Assembly: GCF_000017805.1 (NCBI RefSeq)
Contig: NC_009767.1
Coordinates: 3,720,001-3,784,000, forward strand
Length of the DNA: 64,000 nt
DNA from: Roseiflexus castenholzii DSM 13941
GTDB lineage: Bacteria > Chloroflexota > Chloroflexia > Chloroflexales > Roseiflexaceae
Direction of reading: 5' to 3'
The number at the start of each line of letters is the position of its first letter. The stretch's first letter is position 1. The position numbers were made by a program, and so were the translations under genes. The notes under the pieces are model-generated. The model ran no database searches, was not told where the DNA came from, and saw only the letters and a program-made list of their open reading frames with translations. Of this stretch, positions 34,474 through 42,850 are shown in pieces.

Positions 34474-35922
34474 TCACAACGGGAAAACTTCCTCAACCGG
34501 CGCCAGACGCAACGCTCCGGTTGGGCAGGCGCTGACGCACGCCAGATCGTGGTAGCCGTGACAGAGATCGCATTTATGAGCGCGCTGGTGTGGTTGATGC
34601 GCCGCTTCCAGATGAATAACCGGTGTTCTCCAACGCTGCCACCGTTGCCACAACCCCCACAGCGACGACTGATGCGCCGCAGCAACAGGCTTCAGATGCA
34701 CTGCATCGTAGGGACAGGCTGGCACACATTCGCCACAACCGGTGCAGGCATCGGTAATCATCAGCGCCCCGCTATCATTCCAGACAATCGCATCCTCCGG
34801 GCAGGCTTCGACACATTCGGCGCCGACCCGGCACTGCCGGCATGCATTGGCGACCTCCATCCCATTCAGCATCAGACCGGAAAAATGAATACGACTGGAA
34901 CCGTGGCGCGATGCACACGCATGCTCACAAATAGTACATCCCGGTTTGCACAGACTCAGGTCGCGCACCAGCACATGGGTGCCCCGACGCCATCCATGTT
35001 CGAGCATCGCCATCAGTTGCGCCTGACGTTCCACATCGCTCTGAATAGCACGGCTGGACGCCTTTCGCTGCTCGACGACGTCGCGCAATTGCTTCGCCAG
35101 TTCTGGTTGGCTCGCCAGCAGATCGTCGAGGTCCTGCGCGGGCAATGCCAGCGCCTCGACCGGCGTCAGCGCTCGCACATCGGCATTGTGCGGCTGGCGG
35201 GTCAACAGCGACATTTCACCAAAGAAGTCCCCCTCTTCCAGGTACGCGATCGCCTGCCCGTTTTGCTCAACCACCACCTGCCCGGACATCACGATATACA
35301 GTGCGTCGCCAATGGCGCCCTGATGCAGCACAATCGAGCCGCGGCTGTACTGCATTGGGCGAAGCGCGCGGGCAATATGGATGCGTTCGACCGGCGACAG
35401 ACGACTGAAGAGCGGCACGCGTCCCAGCGTGCTTTCGACCAACCGTTGCTGATAGATCTGACGCAGTGCTCGTTCCAGTTCCGGCGCAGTGGGGAGCATC
35501 GTCCGCACATCCGCCAGTGGAATCTGCACCAGGTAACACACGGTTTCGGCGCGCACCGTCGCTCCACGAAACCGGTCGCCAAACAATGATGCCACGCCAA
35601 GACAATCGCCACGTTCGAGAATGCCGATCAACACCTCACGCCCGGCACGGTCATGGAGCGTCAAACTGACAGCGCCCTGCACAATGAGCATGAGCGAGGC
35701 AAGCGGATGCTGTTCATTCGTAATGACCGTTCCAGGCATGAATGCACGTAGCGTGGCGCAGGCTGCCATGCGCGCCAGCGTATCGGGAGCGACACCCCGC
35801 AGACAATCGAGATGCGCCAGCGCCTGCGTCTGTTGCTGACGTTGCTCTCGATAGCGCATCACTGCTTCACCCGATAGGGTGTCAACGCTCTGACGCTCAA
35901 ACGGTGCGCTCTTCGATCCCAT
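34474..35922 (-). CDS. twin cyclic-nucleotide-binding domain protein fused to a polyferredoxin
   Basis: A 482-residue fusion without an HTH. Two Crp-like cNMP domains lie at about 40-150 (LIVQGAVSLTLHDRAG, VLIGILERGDCLG) and 165-285 (QGAIGDALYIVMSGQVV, YLEEGDFFGEMSLLTRQP). The second has the intact FGEMSLL phosphate cassette; the first is degenerate. From about 315 the Cys-rich part carries clusters CKPGCTICEHAC, CRQCRVGAECVEACPEDA, CTGCGECVPACPYDA and CDLCHG...ACVSACPTGA, suggesting at least three [4Fe-4S] centres as in DMSO-reductase electron-transfer subunits. It likely passes electrons under ligand control, with partner unknown. ATG 35922 has GAAGGA upstream; the gene directly follows the lipoprotein gene. 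Confidence 0.82.
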   Translation of the reverse strand: MGSKSAPFERQSVDTLSGEAVMRYREQRQQQTQALAHLDCLRGVAPDTLARMAACATLRAFMPGTVITNEQHPLASLMLIVQGAVSLTLHDRAGREVLIGILERGDCLGVASLFGDRFRGATVRAETVCYLVQIPLADVRTMLPTAPELERALRQIYQQRLVESTLGRVPLFSRLSPVERIHIARALRPMQYSRGSIVLHQGAIGDALYIVMSGQVVVEQNGQAIAYLEEGDFFGEMSLLTRQPHNADVRALTPVEALALPAQDLDDLLASQPELAKQLRDVVEQRKASSRAIQSDVERQAQLMAMLEHGWRRGTHVLVRDLSLCKPGCTICEHACASRHGSSRIHFSGLMLNGMEVANACRQCRVGAECVEACPEDAIVWNDSGALMITDACTGCGECVPACPYDAVHLKPVAAAHQSSLWGLWQRWQRWRTPVIHLEAAHQPHQRAHKCDLCHGYHDLACVSACPTGALRLAPVEEVFPL

Positions 35923-35928
35923 ATGCAC

Positions 35929-36504
35929 TCATCCTTCGGTCAAATACCAGCGTCCATCAATGTTGACAAGCGGCACTGTGCCGTCGGAGCGTCCAATCAC
36001 CTGACTGAGCTCAATGCTCTGTTCGTAGAATACGAACGAGCCACGATCCGTGGTGCGCACCAGCGTCATCGCAATCATCGCAGAGGGGAGACGCACCAGT
36101 GCGCGTTCGCCATCATCGGCGACCTTTTCCACCGATTGAAGACCGCGGAGTTCGAAGATGGCAGTCTCATCATCGGCAAGTTGGCGCAGACCGCTCGCAA
36201 ACGACGCCAGCGCGCGTCGCAGTGCAATCCGCTGTGCATCCCGCTCCACAGGCGCAAAATATCCTGCCAGACGTTCGGCCCAGAAACTGCGCACCTCTTC
36301 CTGGTGCAGGTTCGGGTCCCGCAGCGCACGCTGGAGATCCTCGAAGAAACTTTCGGTCACAGCTTCTGGTGAAAACCCGCCGCCAACATCCGCTTCGTCG
36401 GCTGTGGGAGCAGCCGTACACGCCGCCAGAAACCACATAATGAGCGCCACACTGCATAAATAGCGCACATTTGTGAATTTATGAAGACAAGCGCACCGAA
36501 CCAT
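35929..36504 (-). CDS. predicted lipoprotein of unknown function
   Basis: A 191-residue protein. A basic N-terminus and hydrophobic stretch (VRYLCSVALIMWFLAAC) end in a lipobox LAAC, followed by an acidic Ser/Thr linker (TAAPTADEADVGGG). The body contains VTESFFEDLQRALRDPN, QRIALRRALASFASGL and a final VPLVNIDGRWYLTEG, the arrangement of NTF2-like or DUF4878-like exported domains, though I do not assign it firmly. The ATG at 36504 places the signal peptide properly; the frame extends to 36546. It is 6 bp upstream of the cNMP/ferredoxin gene, so a shared operon is likely. Confidence 0.65.
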   Translation of the reverse strand: MVRCACLHKFTNVRYLCSVALIMWFLAACTAAPTADEADVGGGFSPEAVTESFFEDLQRALRDPNLHQEEVRSFWAERLAGYFAPVERDAQRIALRRALASFASGLRQLADDETAIFELRGLQSVEKVADDGERALVRLPSAMIAMTLVRTTDRGSFVFYEQSIELSQVIGRSDGTVPLVNIDGRWYLTEG

Positions 36505-36529
36505 GGCGCCTTCATTGTAGCACATCGTT

Positions 36530-36559
36530 CTGACCTTCTCCATCAAAACGCTGTATAAT
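36530..36559 (+). promoter_or_regulatory. mnmG promoter, implies leaderless mRNA
   Basis: -35 CTGACC (36530-36535), an 18-bp spacer, and a perfect -10 TATAAT (36554-36559). The ATG is only 7 bp beyond the -10, so transcription would begin at or within a base or two of the start codon. Confidence 0.65.
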
Positions 36560-36566
36560 TGGGGAT

Positions 36567-38597
36567 ATGGATAGCATTCATCCGTTCATCTATGACCTGA
36601 TTGTCGTCGGCGCCGGCCACGCCGGATGCGAAGCAGCGCACGCCGCTGCGCGCATGGGATGCCGCACCCTGCTCCTGACGATCGACCTCGACAAGCTGGC
36701 GCACATGTCGTGCAATCCGTCGATTGGCGGTCCGGCGAAAGGGCATCTGGTGCGTGAGATCGATGCACTTGGCGGCTTGATGGGGCGTGTGACCGACCGT
36801 ACCTTTATTCAGATTCGCCTGCTCAACGAGAGCAAAGGACCGGCGGTGCAGGCGCCGCGCGCACAGGCGGACAAGCGCCTCTACGCGAAAGTGATGAAAG
36901 AAACGCTCGAAACGACGCCAAATCTCGATCTGCGGCAGGCGATGATCGAGCGTATTCTTCTTCCGCAACCACCCGGACGCAACGGCAGCGCTGCACCGGC
37001 AGACGATCCAGCGGGCGTGCAACCCGGACACTATGCGGTTATCACTCACACCCGCAGAGTGTACCAGAGCAGGGCGCTGGTGCTGACAACCGGCACGTTC
37101 CTGCGCGGGCGGGCAATTACCGGTGAAGCGATCTGGGGCGCGGGACGGGCGGGTGAAGCGCCCGCCACGGCGCTCGGCGAAGACCTGGCGGCGCTGGGTT
37201 TTCCGCTCGTGCGCCTCAAAACCGGCACGCCGCCACGCATCGACGCGCGCACCATCGATTTTTCGCAGACCAGTGTGCAGCAGGGTAGTCCGACGCCACT
37301 GTTCTTCGGGCATTACTACCGCGTGCTGGGAGAAATCCCTCCCGAACCGGCATTCACCGGCGCACCCGCCTGTGCCTACCCGGAACCGCTCCGCGCTGCC
37401 TGGCGACCACAGTTGCCTTGCTACCTGGTGCACACCACGCCGGAGTTTCACGAGATTGTGCGGCGCAACCTCGACCGCGCGCCGCTGTTTAGCGGCATCA
37501 TCGAAGGCGTGGGTCCGCGTTACTGTCCCTCGATTGAGGACAAGATCGTGCGCTTTGCCGACAAGGAACGCCACGGCTTATTTCTCGAACCCGAAGGCTG
37601 GTCGACGCACGAGGTCTATGTGCAGGGATGCAACACCTCGCTGCCAGAAGACGTGCAGTGGGCAATGCTGCGCAGCATTCCGGCATTGCGCCGCGTTGAG
37701 CTGATGCGCGCAGGGTATGCTATCGAATACGATGCGCTTGCAACCGGCGAAATCGCTGCGGATATGTCGTCGCGCCGCATCCCCGGGTTGTTCTTCGCCG
37801 GTCAGATCAACGGTACGACCGGCTACGAAGAAGCCGCTGCGCAGGGGTTGATGGCTGGCATCAACGCGGCGCGCTTCATTCAGGGGAAGCCGCCGATTAT
37901 TCTACGGCGCGATGAAGCCTATATTGGCGTCCTGATCGACGACCTGATCACGAAAGAGATCCGCGAACCCTATCGTATGTTCACCTCGCGCGCAGAACAC
38001 CGTCTCCTGCTCCGCACCGATAATGCCGACCTGCGATTGACCCGCCTGGCGGGTGAACTGGGGCTGGTTGACCGTGAGCGCGTTGAGGCGGTCGAGCGCA
38101 AGCGCGAGGAGAGTGAACGGCTCTTGCGCGTGTTGCGCGGGCAGCGCCTGTTTCCGTCGGCAGCGACCAATGCCCGCCTGAGTGATGTCGGCATTGCGCC
38201 GCTCAGTAGTGAAATGAGCGCCGAAGATGTGCTGCGCCGTCCCGAGGTGCGCTATGAGCAACTTCGACAGGCGCTCGACCTGCCTGCATGCGACGCCGAC
38301 ATTGCAGAGCAGGTGGAGATCGAAGCGAAGTATGGCGGGTACCTGCAAAAACAGCAGCGTGAAGTCGAACGGCTGCGGCGTATGGAAGCGCGCCGCATTC
38401 CGCCTGATTTCGACTTCACGGCGCTGCGCGGGTTGCGCAACGAAGCGCGTCAGACACTCCAACGCTTCCGCCCGGCGACCGTCGGGCAGGCGGCGCGGCT
38501 GGCAGGGATCAACCCGGCTGATGTGGCGATCCTGATTGTTGCGCTCGAACGGCGGGGACGACGGGATATGGCGCTCGATGTCAGATCAGGCGCGTGA
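36567..38597 (+). CDS. mnmG: tRNA uridine modification enzyme MnmG (GidA)
   Basis: A 676-residue FAD-dependent partner of MnmE. The N-terminal FAD fold is DLIVVGAGHAGCEAAHAAARMG. Family motifs are CNPSIGGPAKGHLVREIDALGG, VQAPRAQADK, LTTGTFLRG, GRAGE and FAGQINGTTGYEEAAAQGL. The C-terminal helical MnmE/tRNA-binding region has FTSRAEHRLLLRTDNAD and IEAKYGGYLQKQQ. A proline/alanine-rich insertion near 134-152 explains the length above the usual 620-650. The start cannot be later because the FAD motif begins at residue 10, yet no Shine-Dalgarno sequence is possible given the promoter position. Confidence 0.96.
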   Translation: MDSIHPFIYDLIVVGAGHAGCEAAHAAARMGCRTLLLTIDLDKLAHMSCNPSIGGPAKGHLVREIDALGGLMGRVTDRTFIQIRLLNESKGPAVQAPRAQADKRLYAKVMKETLETTPNLDLRQAMIERILLPQPPGRNGSAAPADDPAGVQPGHYAVITHTRRVYQSRALVLTTGTFLRGRAITGEAIWGAGRAGEAPATALGEDLAALGFPLVRLKTGTPPRIDARTIDFSQTSVQQGSPTPLFFGHYYRVLGEIPPEPAFTGAPACAYPEPLRAAWRPQLPCYLVHTTPEFHEIVRRNLDRAPLFSGIIEGVGPRYCPSIEDKIVRFADKERHGLFLEPEGWSTHEVYVQGCNTSLPEDVQWAMLRSIPALRRVELMRAGYAIEYDALATGEIAADMSSRRIPGLFFAGQINGTTGYEEAAAQGLMAGINAARFIQGKPPIILRRDEAYIGVLIDDLITKEIREPYRMFTSRAEHRLLLRTDNADLRLTRLAGELGLVDRERVEAVERKREESERLLRVLRGQRLFPSAATNARLSDVGIAPLSSEMSAEDVLRRPEVRYEQLRQALDLPACDADIAEQVEIEAKYGGYLQKQQREVERLRRMEARRIPPDFDFTALRGLRNEARQTLQRFRPATVGQAARLAGINPADVAILIVALERRGRRDMALDVRSGA

Positions 38598-38673
38598 CCC
38601 ATCGCGCTCCTGCGCCATGGACGTTCTCGTCAGAACACCGAGCGCTAGAGTGATAAGGCACAGCAATGCTGTG

Positions 38674-38711
38674 AACAAAACAGGGATTGCGTTGTATAAC
38701 GCAACCCCTGT
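38674..38711 (-). terminator. Rho-independent terminator of tRNA-Arg
   Basis: On the minus strand ACAGGGGTTGCGTT (38711-38698) pairs with AACGCAATCCCTGT (38693-38680) over 14 bp with one G-T pair and loop ATAC. It is followed by TTTTGTT, placed 8 bp after the tRNA 3' end. Confidence 0.8.
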
Positions 38712-38718
38712 CTCCGTT

Positions 38719-38795
38719 TGGTGACCCCGACTGGGCTCGAACCAGTAACCTGCAGCTCCGGAGGCTGCCGCTCTATCCAATTGAGCTACGGGGCC
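38719..38795 (-). tRNA. tRNA-Arg (anticodon CCG), CCA encoded
   Basis: The minus strand folds as a cloverleaf. The acceptor GGCCCCG/CGGGGTC has one G-T pair, the D arm is GCTC/GAGC, and the anticodon stem GCAGC/GCTGC holds loop CTCCGGA (anticodon CCG, reading CGG). The variable loop is AGGTT, the T arm is ACTGG/CCAGT with TTCGAGC, the discriminator is A, and CCA is encoded. It lies 37 bp after the ROK gene and may be co-transcribed with it. Confidence 0.96.
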
Positions 38796-38832
38796 ATGAC
38801 TACTGGCATTCTAGCACCCGCATCCGGGGCTG

Positions 38833-39771
38833 TCAAGATTCGCGCAGCAGCGCCGCTCCCCCCAGAATGCCGACATCGTCGCCGAGCGCCGCAGGCATGA
38901 TGCTCAATTCCGGGTCCATAGCACGCTGCGCAACCACATGGCGCACCGGATCGAACAGCAAGGCGCCAGCGCGGGTCAACCCGCCGCCGAGCACCACCCG
39001 TCCAGGGTTGAGCAGGTTGGCGGCTGAAGCGATACCGATCCCTAGCCAGCCCATTGCCTCGTTCCACACAGCGCGCGCCAGCGCGTCGCCGCTGGCGGCG
39101 GCTTCCGCCACGTGTTGCGCCGTCAGCGCATCGGGCGGGATAGTCGCCAACACACTGAACGCACCGTCAGGACCACGCAACCGCAGGCGCGCCTCTCGCG
39201 CAATCGACAATCCCGATGCCAGCGCCTCCAGGCATCCGTTGCGTCCACACGGGCAGGGTGGTCCATCTGGCTTCAGCGTCTGATGCCCCGCTTCGCCCGC
39301 CCATGCGCGCTCGCCACGATGTAACCGCCCGCCAATGATGATACCGCCACCGATGCCGGTGCTCACCGTCAGGTAAAGAAGGTGCTGCACGCCCCGCCCG
39401 GCGCCGAAGTGAAACTCGGCGAGCGCCGCTGCATCGCCATCGTTTGCGACTGCCGCAGGCAATCCCAGCAAAGCCTCGATGCGCGCCGCCAGCGGCATCT
39501 GTTCCCATCCGGCGACGTGCATCGAGAAACGCACCGTGCGTCCATCGGCGGCTACCGGTCCGCCAAAACTGACGCCAACGCCCTGAACCGGCGCTGGCGC
39601 CGAATCCATCAATTCGCGTGCCATTGCCAGCATTGCATCCAGGCTGGCAGGTGCGCCGGCAGCCACCGGCGTCGGTATGGTGCGGCGCGCCAGCACTACG
39701 CCATGCGTCAGATCGACGAGACCGGCGGCAAGTTTTGTGCCGCCAAAATCGAGACCAATAACGAGGTTCAT
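38833..39771 (-). CDS. ROK-family sugar kinase (glucokinase-like)
   Basis: A 312-residue ROK protein. The phosphate-1 loop is LDFGGTKLAAGLVD. The catalytic base lies in VANDGDAAALAEFHFGAG, and GTGIGGG-type text is YLTVSTGIGGGIIIGGRL. The ROK zinc site is GHQTLKPDGPPCPCGRNGC, followed by LEALASG. No HTH is fused, so it is an enzyme rather than a repressor. The substrate is probably glucose or N-acyl-hexosamine. The start overlaps the stop of the upstream SIS gene by 4 bp (ATGA), showing a tight operon. Confidence 0.88.
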   Translation of the reverse strand: MNLVIGLDFGGTKLAAGLVDLTHGVVLARRTIPTPVAAGAPASLDAMLAMARELMDSAPAPVQGVGVSFGGPVAADGRTVRFSMHVAGWEQMPLAARIEALLGLPAAVANDGDAAALAEFHFGAGRGVQHLLYLTVSTGIGGGIIIGGRLHRGERAWAGEAGHQTLKPDGPPCPCGRNGCLEALASGLSIAREARLRLRGPDGAFSVLATIPPDALTAQHVAEAAASGDALARAVWNEAMGWLGIGIASAANLLNPGRVVLGGGLTRAGALLFDPVRHVVAQRAMDPELSIMPAALGDDVGILGGAALLRES

Positions 39772-40334
39772 ACCGGTTCGGCGCTGATCCGCTCACCAAG
39801 CGCCACCGCCAGGCTATGGCAGATGGCGGAGTGAGCGTCTTCGACTTCGGGCATACAATGGCTGGGAACCACAACCACGATCTGCGCCAGACCCGCCAGT
39901 TTGCCGCCCGCGAAACCGGTCAACCCGATGGTGGTGGCGCCTTGCGCTGCCATCCATTCGACCGCGCGCAGCACATTTGGCGAATTGCCGCTCCCCGAAA
40001 TTGCCACGAGCGTGTCGCCAGGACGATAGAGCGATATGACCTGCTCAACAAAGACACGCTCATACGCGGAATCGTTCGACCAGGCGGTCATCACCGGTAC
40101 GTTATCGGTCAACGCAATGGCGCGCACACGCCGACGGCCATCTGTAAGCGTCCATTTTGCCAAATCGCATGCAAAATGCGAGGCATTCGCGGCGCTGCCG
40201 CCGTTCCCGCAGATAATGATCGTCCCATCGCGCAGGTATGTCTGCCACAACGCCTCTTCGACCGCGCGCAACGGCTCGCGAGGAACGGCTGCGAGTGTTG
40301 CTGCCAGTGATGTGAGATACTGGTCGACTCTCAT
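39768..40334 (-). CDS. SIS-domain isomerase (GmhA-like phosphoheptose isomerase)
   Basis: A 188-residue single SIS domain with IIICGNGGSAANASHFACDLAKWT, MTAWSNDSAYERVFVEQV and PGDTLVAISGSGNSPNVLRAVEWM. This fits the sedoheptulose-7-phosphate isomerase GmhA family, which starts ADP-heptose synthesis. It is coupled to the ROK kinase rather than to hldE-type genes, so another sugar phosphate is possible. GGAGGAAACAG just upstream of the ATG at 40334 is a strong Shine-Dalgarno sequence. The 40335-40545 gap holds GGTTAGG/GGTCAGG text and no gene. Confidence 0.85.
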   Translation of the reverse strand: MRVDQYLTSLAATLAAVPREPLRAVEEALWQTYLRDGTIIICGNGGSAANASHFACDLAKWTLTDGRRRVRAIALTDNVPVMTAWSNDSAYERVFVEQVISLYRPGDTLVAISGSGNSPNVLRAVEWMAAQGATTIGLTGFAGGKLAGLAQIVVVVPSHCMPEVEDAHSAICHSLAVALGERISAEPV

Positions 40335-40545
40335 TCTGTTTCCTCCATTCGGGTTAGGGGTCAGGAGGTTAATCTCCCGTTGTCCACCGGCTACCTGTAA
40401 GTGTCACCGTCCATTCGTTCCTATCCTCGCCTCTTGCATCCCTCCCCGTGGGCGCCCTTCCATCGCATTCGCCTCTAGTGTACCGCAGAAGACAAAGCCA
40501 TGATACGCTGCGTTGCGCCGTTCCTGAAATATTCCTGCTCCATGT

Positions 40546-40551
40546 TATAAT
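40546..40551 (+). promoter_or_regulatory. -10 element upstream of accB
   Basis: Perfect TATAAT; a weak -35 (TTCCTG, 40521-40526) lies 19 bp upstream. A GTG codon in the accB frame sits 6 bp beyond it (40558), so a leaderless, longer product is possible besides the ATG at 40606. Confidence 0.5.
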
Positions 40552-40605
40552 TGCGTTGTGAAAAGTCTCTCATATGCAACTGCGCAGCAGGAAGTGAGAA
40601 GCACT

Positions 40606-41154
40606 ATGAACGAAGGCGAGCGCGATCTGACCATATCAATCGAGGAGGAGTTCGGTCTGAGCGCTGTGCGCGAACTGTTGCGGATCATCAGCGAAACGGA
40701 CGTCAGCGAAATCTCGATTGAGCGTGGAACGACACGACTCCACATCAAACGTGGACCGTCTCTCCATCACCATTCGCCGGCGCCGATGTTCATCACGCCA
40801 TCGACCGCCGCCCATGTGCAGCCATCGGCGCCGCCCATCGGCATGGTGCAGGCGCCGGTGCAGACGCCGCCGCCTGTCACACCTGCTCCAGAACCGGATG
40901 CATTGCCGCCAGGAAACATCATTGCGGCGCCGATGGTTGGAACGTTCTATGCAGCGCCATCGCCGAAGGATCCGCCCTATGTCCAGGAAGGTGATGTCAT
41001 TCATGTCGGCGACCGGGTTGGCATTATTGAAGCCATGAAGATGATGAACGAGATCGAAAGCGAATTCGCCGGTCGGGTGGCGAAGATTCTGGTCCAGAAT
41101 GCACAACCGGTGGAGTACGGACAACCGTTGATGGTGATCGAACCGTTGTCCTGA
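40606..41154 (+). CDS. accB: acetyl-CoA carboxylase biotin carboxyl carrier protein
   Basis: A 182-residue AccB. The N-terminal helical part (LTISIEEEFGLSAVREL; DVSEISIERG) is followed by a His/Pro/Ala-rich hinge (about 60-105). The biotinyl domain has APMVGTFYAAPSPKDPPYV and IEAMKMMNEIESEFAG with the biotinyl Lys, ending PLMVIEPLS. ATG 40606 has AGGAAGTGAG in front and matches the family start; a GTG at 40558 would add 16 residues. No accC is adjacent, so it pairs with subunits encoded elsewhere. It is distinct from the carrier at 21.6 kb. Confidence 0.93.
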   Translation: MNEGERDLTISIEEEFGLSAVRELLRIISETDVSEISIERGTTRLHIKRGPSLHHHSPAPMFITPSTAAHVQPSAPPIGMVQAPVQTPPPVTPAPEPDALPPGNIIAAPMVGTFYAAPSPKDPPYVQEGDVIHVGDRVGIIEAMKMMNEIESEFAGRVAKILVQNAQPVEYGQPLMVIEPLS

Positions 41155-41204
41155 CAATAATGCCATCGCTCAAGGAGCATTCGAGGAAGTGACGGTGCAT
41201 TCCC

Positions 41205-42386
41205 ATGCAGTTGCTGACCGTTTCTCAACTCAACATGTACCTGCGCGACCTGCTCGATGCCGATGATCTGCTCCGTGACGTGTGGGTCGAAGGGGAAATT
41301 TCGAGTTTCAGCCGTCACTTTTCCGGTCATTGCTACTTTACGCTGAAAGAAGGCGAAGCACAGATCGGCGCGGTGATGTGGAAGTCGGTCGCTGCACGTC
41401 TGGCGGCTCTGCCGGCCAACGGCGAAGCGGTGCTTGCCCATGGGCGTGTGGCATTCTATGAGGTGCGCGGTCAGGTTCAACTCTACGTCGATACGCTGCG
41501 ACCGGCAGGCATCGGGCTGTTGCAGGCGCAGTTCGAGCGCCTGAAGGAGCGCCTCGCTGCCGAAGGTCTGTTCGACCCGTCGCGGAAACGTCCGCTGCCG
41601 CTCCTGCCGCACCGCATTGGTATCGTGACATCCCCCACCGGTGCGGCGCTCCAGGATGTGCTCAACATTCTGCGTCGCCGTTATCCGCTCGCCGAGATTG
41701 TCTTCGCGCCGTGCCGGGTGCAGGGCGCAGGCGCCGCTGAGACGATCATCAATGCGTTGTATGCCCTGTACGAAACCAATGTGGACGTCATCATCGTGGC
41801 ACGCGGCGGCGGCGGCGCCGAGGACCTCTGGACGTTCAACGACGAACAGGTGGCGCGCGCTGTGTTTGCCAGCCCGGTTCCGGTTGTGAGCGGAGTAGGA
41901 CACGAAACCGACACGACCCTGATCGACTTTGTCGCTGATGTGCGCGCGCCTACCCCCTCCGCTGCTGCGGAACTGGTATCTCCCGATATTGTGGCGCTAA
42001 CCGACGATATTGCCCATATGCGCAACCGTCTGGAGGCTGCGATGACGCAACGCCTGGCAAACGCGCGCGAAACGATTGATCGCCTGAAACTACGCCTGAG
42101 TCTACGGTCGCCGGAGAGCCGCATCCGTCGTGACCGTCAACATATCGATGAACTTCTGCGCCGCGCGACGTCAACGCTGGAGCGTCGTCTCATCCTGGCA
42201 CGCACTCGTCTTGATGGCGCGCGCGGGCGGCTCGAAGCCCTCAGCCCGCTGGCGACACTCGCACGTGGTTACGCCATTGTTCAATCGCCCACGGGGACGC
42301 TGATCACCGAGGCTGCACAGGTCGCGCCTGATGATCGCATTGAGATCATTGTGCGACGGGGGCGTTTCCACGCTCACGTGGAGTAA
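41205..42386 (+). CDS. xseA: exodeoxyribonuclease VII large subunit
   Basis: A 393-residue XseA. The N-terminal OB fold is VSQLNMYLRDLLDADDLLRDV and VEGEISSFSRHFSGHCYFTLK. The catalytic domain has RIGIVTSPTGAALQDVLNIL, VIIVARGGGGAEDLW, SGVGHETDTTLIDFVADVRA and PTPSAAAELVSP. Helical segments and a C-terminal LARGYAIV block follow. With XseB it degrades single-stranded DNA to oligonucleotides in repair. GAGGAAGTGACGG lies upstream of the ATG, 50 bp after accB. Confidence 0.96.
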   Translation: MQLLTVSQLNMYLRDLLDADDLLRDVWVEGEISSFSRHFSGHCYFTLKEGEAQIGAVMWKSVAARLAALPANGEAVLAHGRVAFYEVRGQVQLYVDTLRPAGIGLLQAQFERLKERLAAEGLFDPSRKRPLPLLPHRIGIVTSPTGAALQDVLNILRRRYPLAEIVFAPCRVQGAGAAETIINALYALYETNVDVIIVARGGGGAEDLWTFNDEQVARAVFASPVPVVSGVGHETDTTLIDFVADVRAPTPSAAAELVSPDIVALTDDIAHMRNRLEAAMTQRLANARETIDRLKLRLSLRSPESRIRRDRQHIDELLRRATSTLERRLILARTRLDGARGRLEALSPLATLARGYAIVQSPTGTLITEAAQVAPDDRIEIIVRRGRFHAHVE

Positions 42387-42607
42387 GAGCGCGATCAGGT
42401 TCCGTTGTTGCCCTGCGTCCTGCCTGCGATGGTGCAAACGGCGAACCGCATGACCCGATTCTGCTCCCATCTCACGTTCATGTACCATGGCATAGTGTGA
42501 CAAACAGCGTCGCACGTCTGACTGAGAGACGCGGCATTGTGCGCGCATGCAACCAGACAACGCCATATCAGCAAGATATGCACGGAGTGAAAGAAACAGG
42601 CACAGAG

Positions 42608-42850
42608 ATGACGCAGACAAACGAACGGTCTCCCGGTGAGGAGTACGAAACGTTGTACTCACGCTTGCAACAGATCGTCGAGCAGCTCGAGACCGGCGAT
42701 CTGCCGCTGGCGCTGGCGCTGGCACTGTATGAGGAAGGGGTTGCAACTGCCGAAGCGTGCCAACGTTTGCTCGATCACGCGGCGCTGCGCGTTCGCACCT
42801 TGATGGATGGCGGTGACCAATCGCTGGCAATGACGGAGACGGATGAGTGA
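42608..42850 (+). CDS. xseB: exodeoxyribonuclease VII small subunit
   Basis: An 80-residue XseB with YETLYSRLQQIVEQLETGD and LPLALALALYEEG, the family's coiled two-helix signature, then ACQRLLDHAALRVRTL. The ATG at 42608 gives the typical length; an in-frame ATG at 42578 would add 10 residues. It is separated from xseA by 221 bp in which I see no gene, and it overlaps the following membrane protein start by 4 bp (GTGA). Confidence 0.9.
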   Translation: MTQTNERSPGEEYETLYSRLQQIVEQLETGDLPLALALALYEEGVATAEACQRLLDHAALRVRTLMDGGDQSLAMTETDE

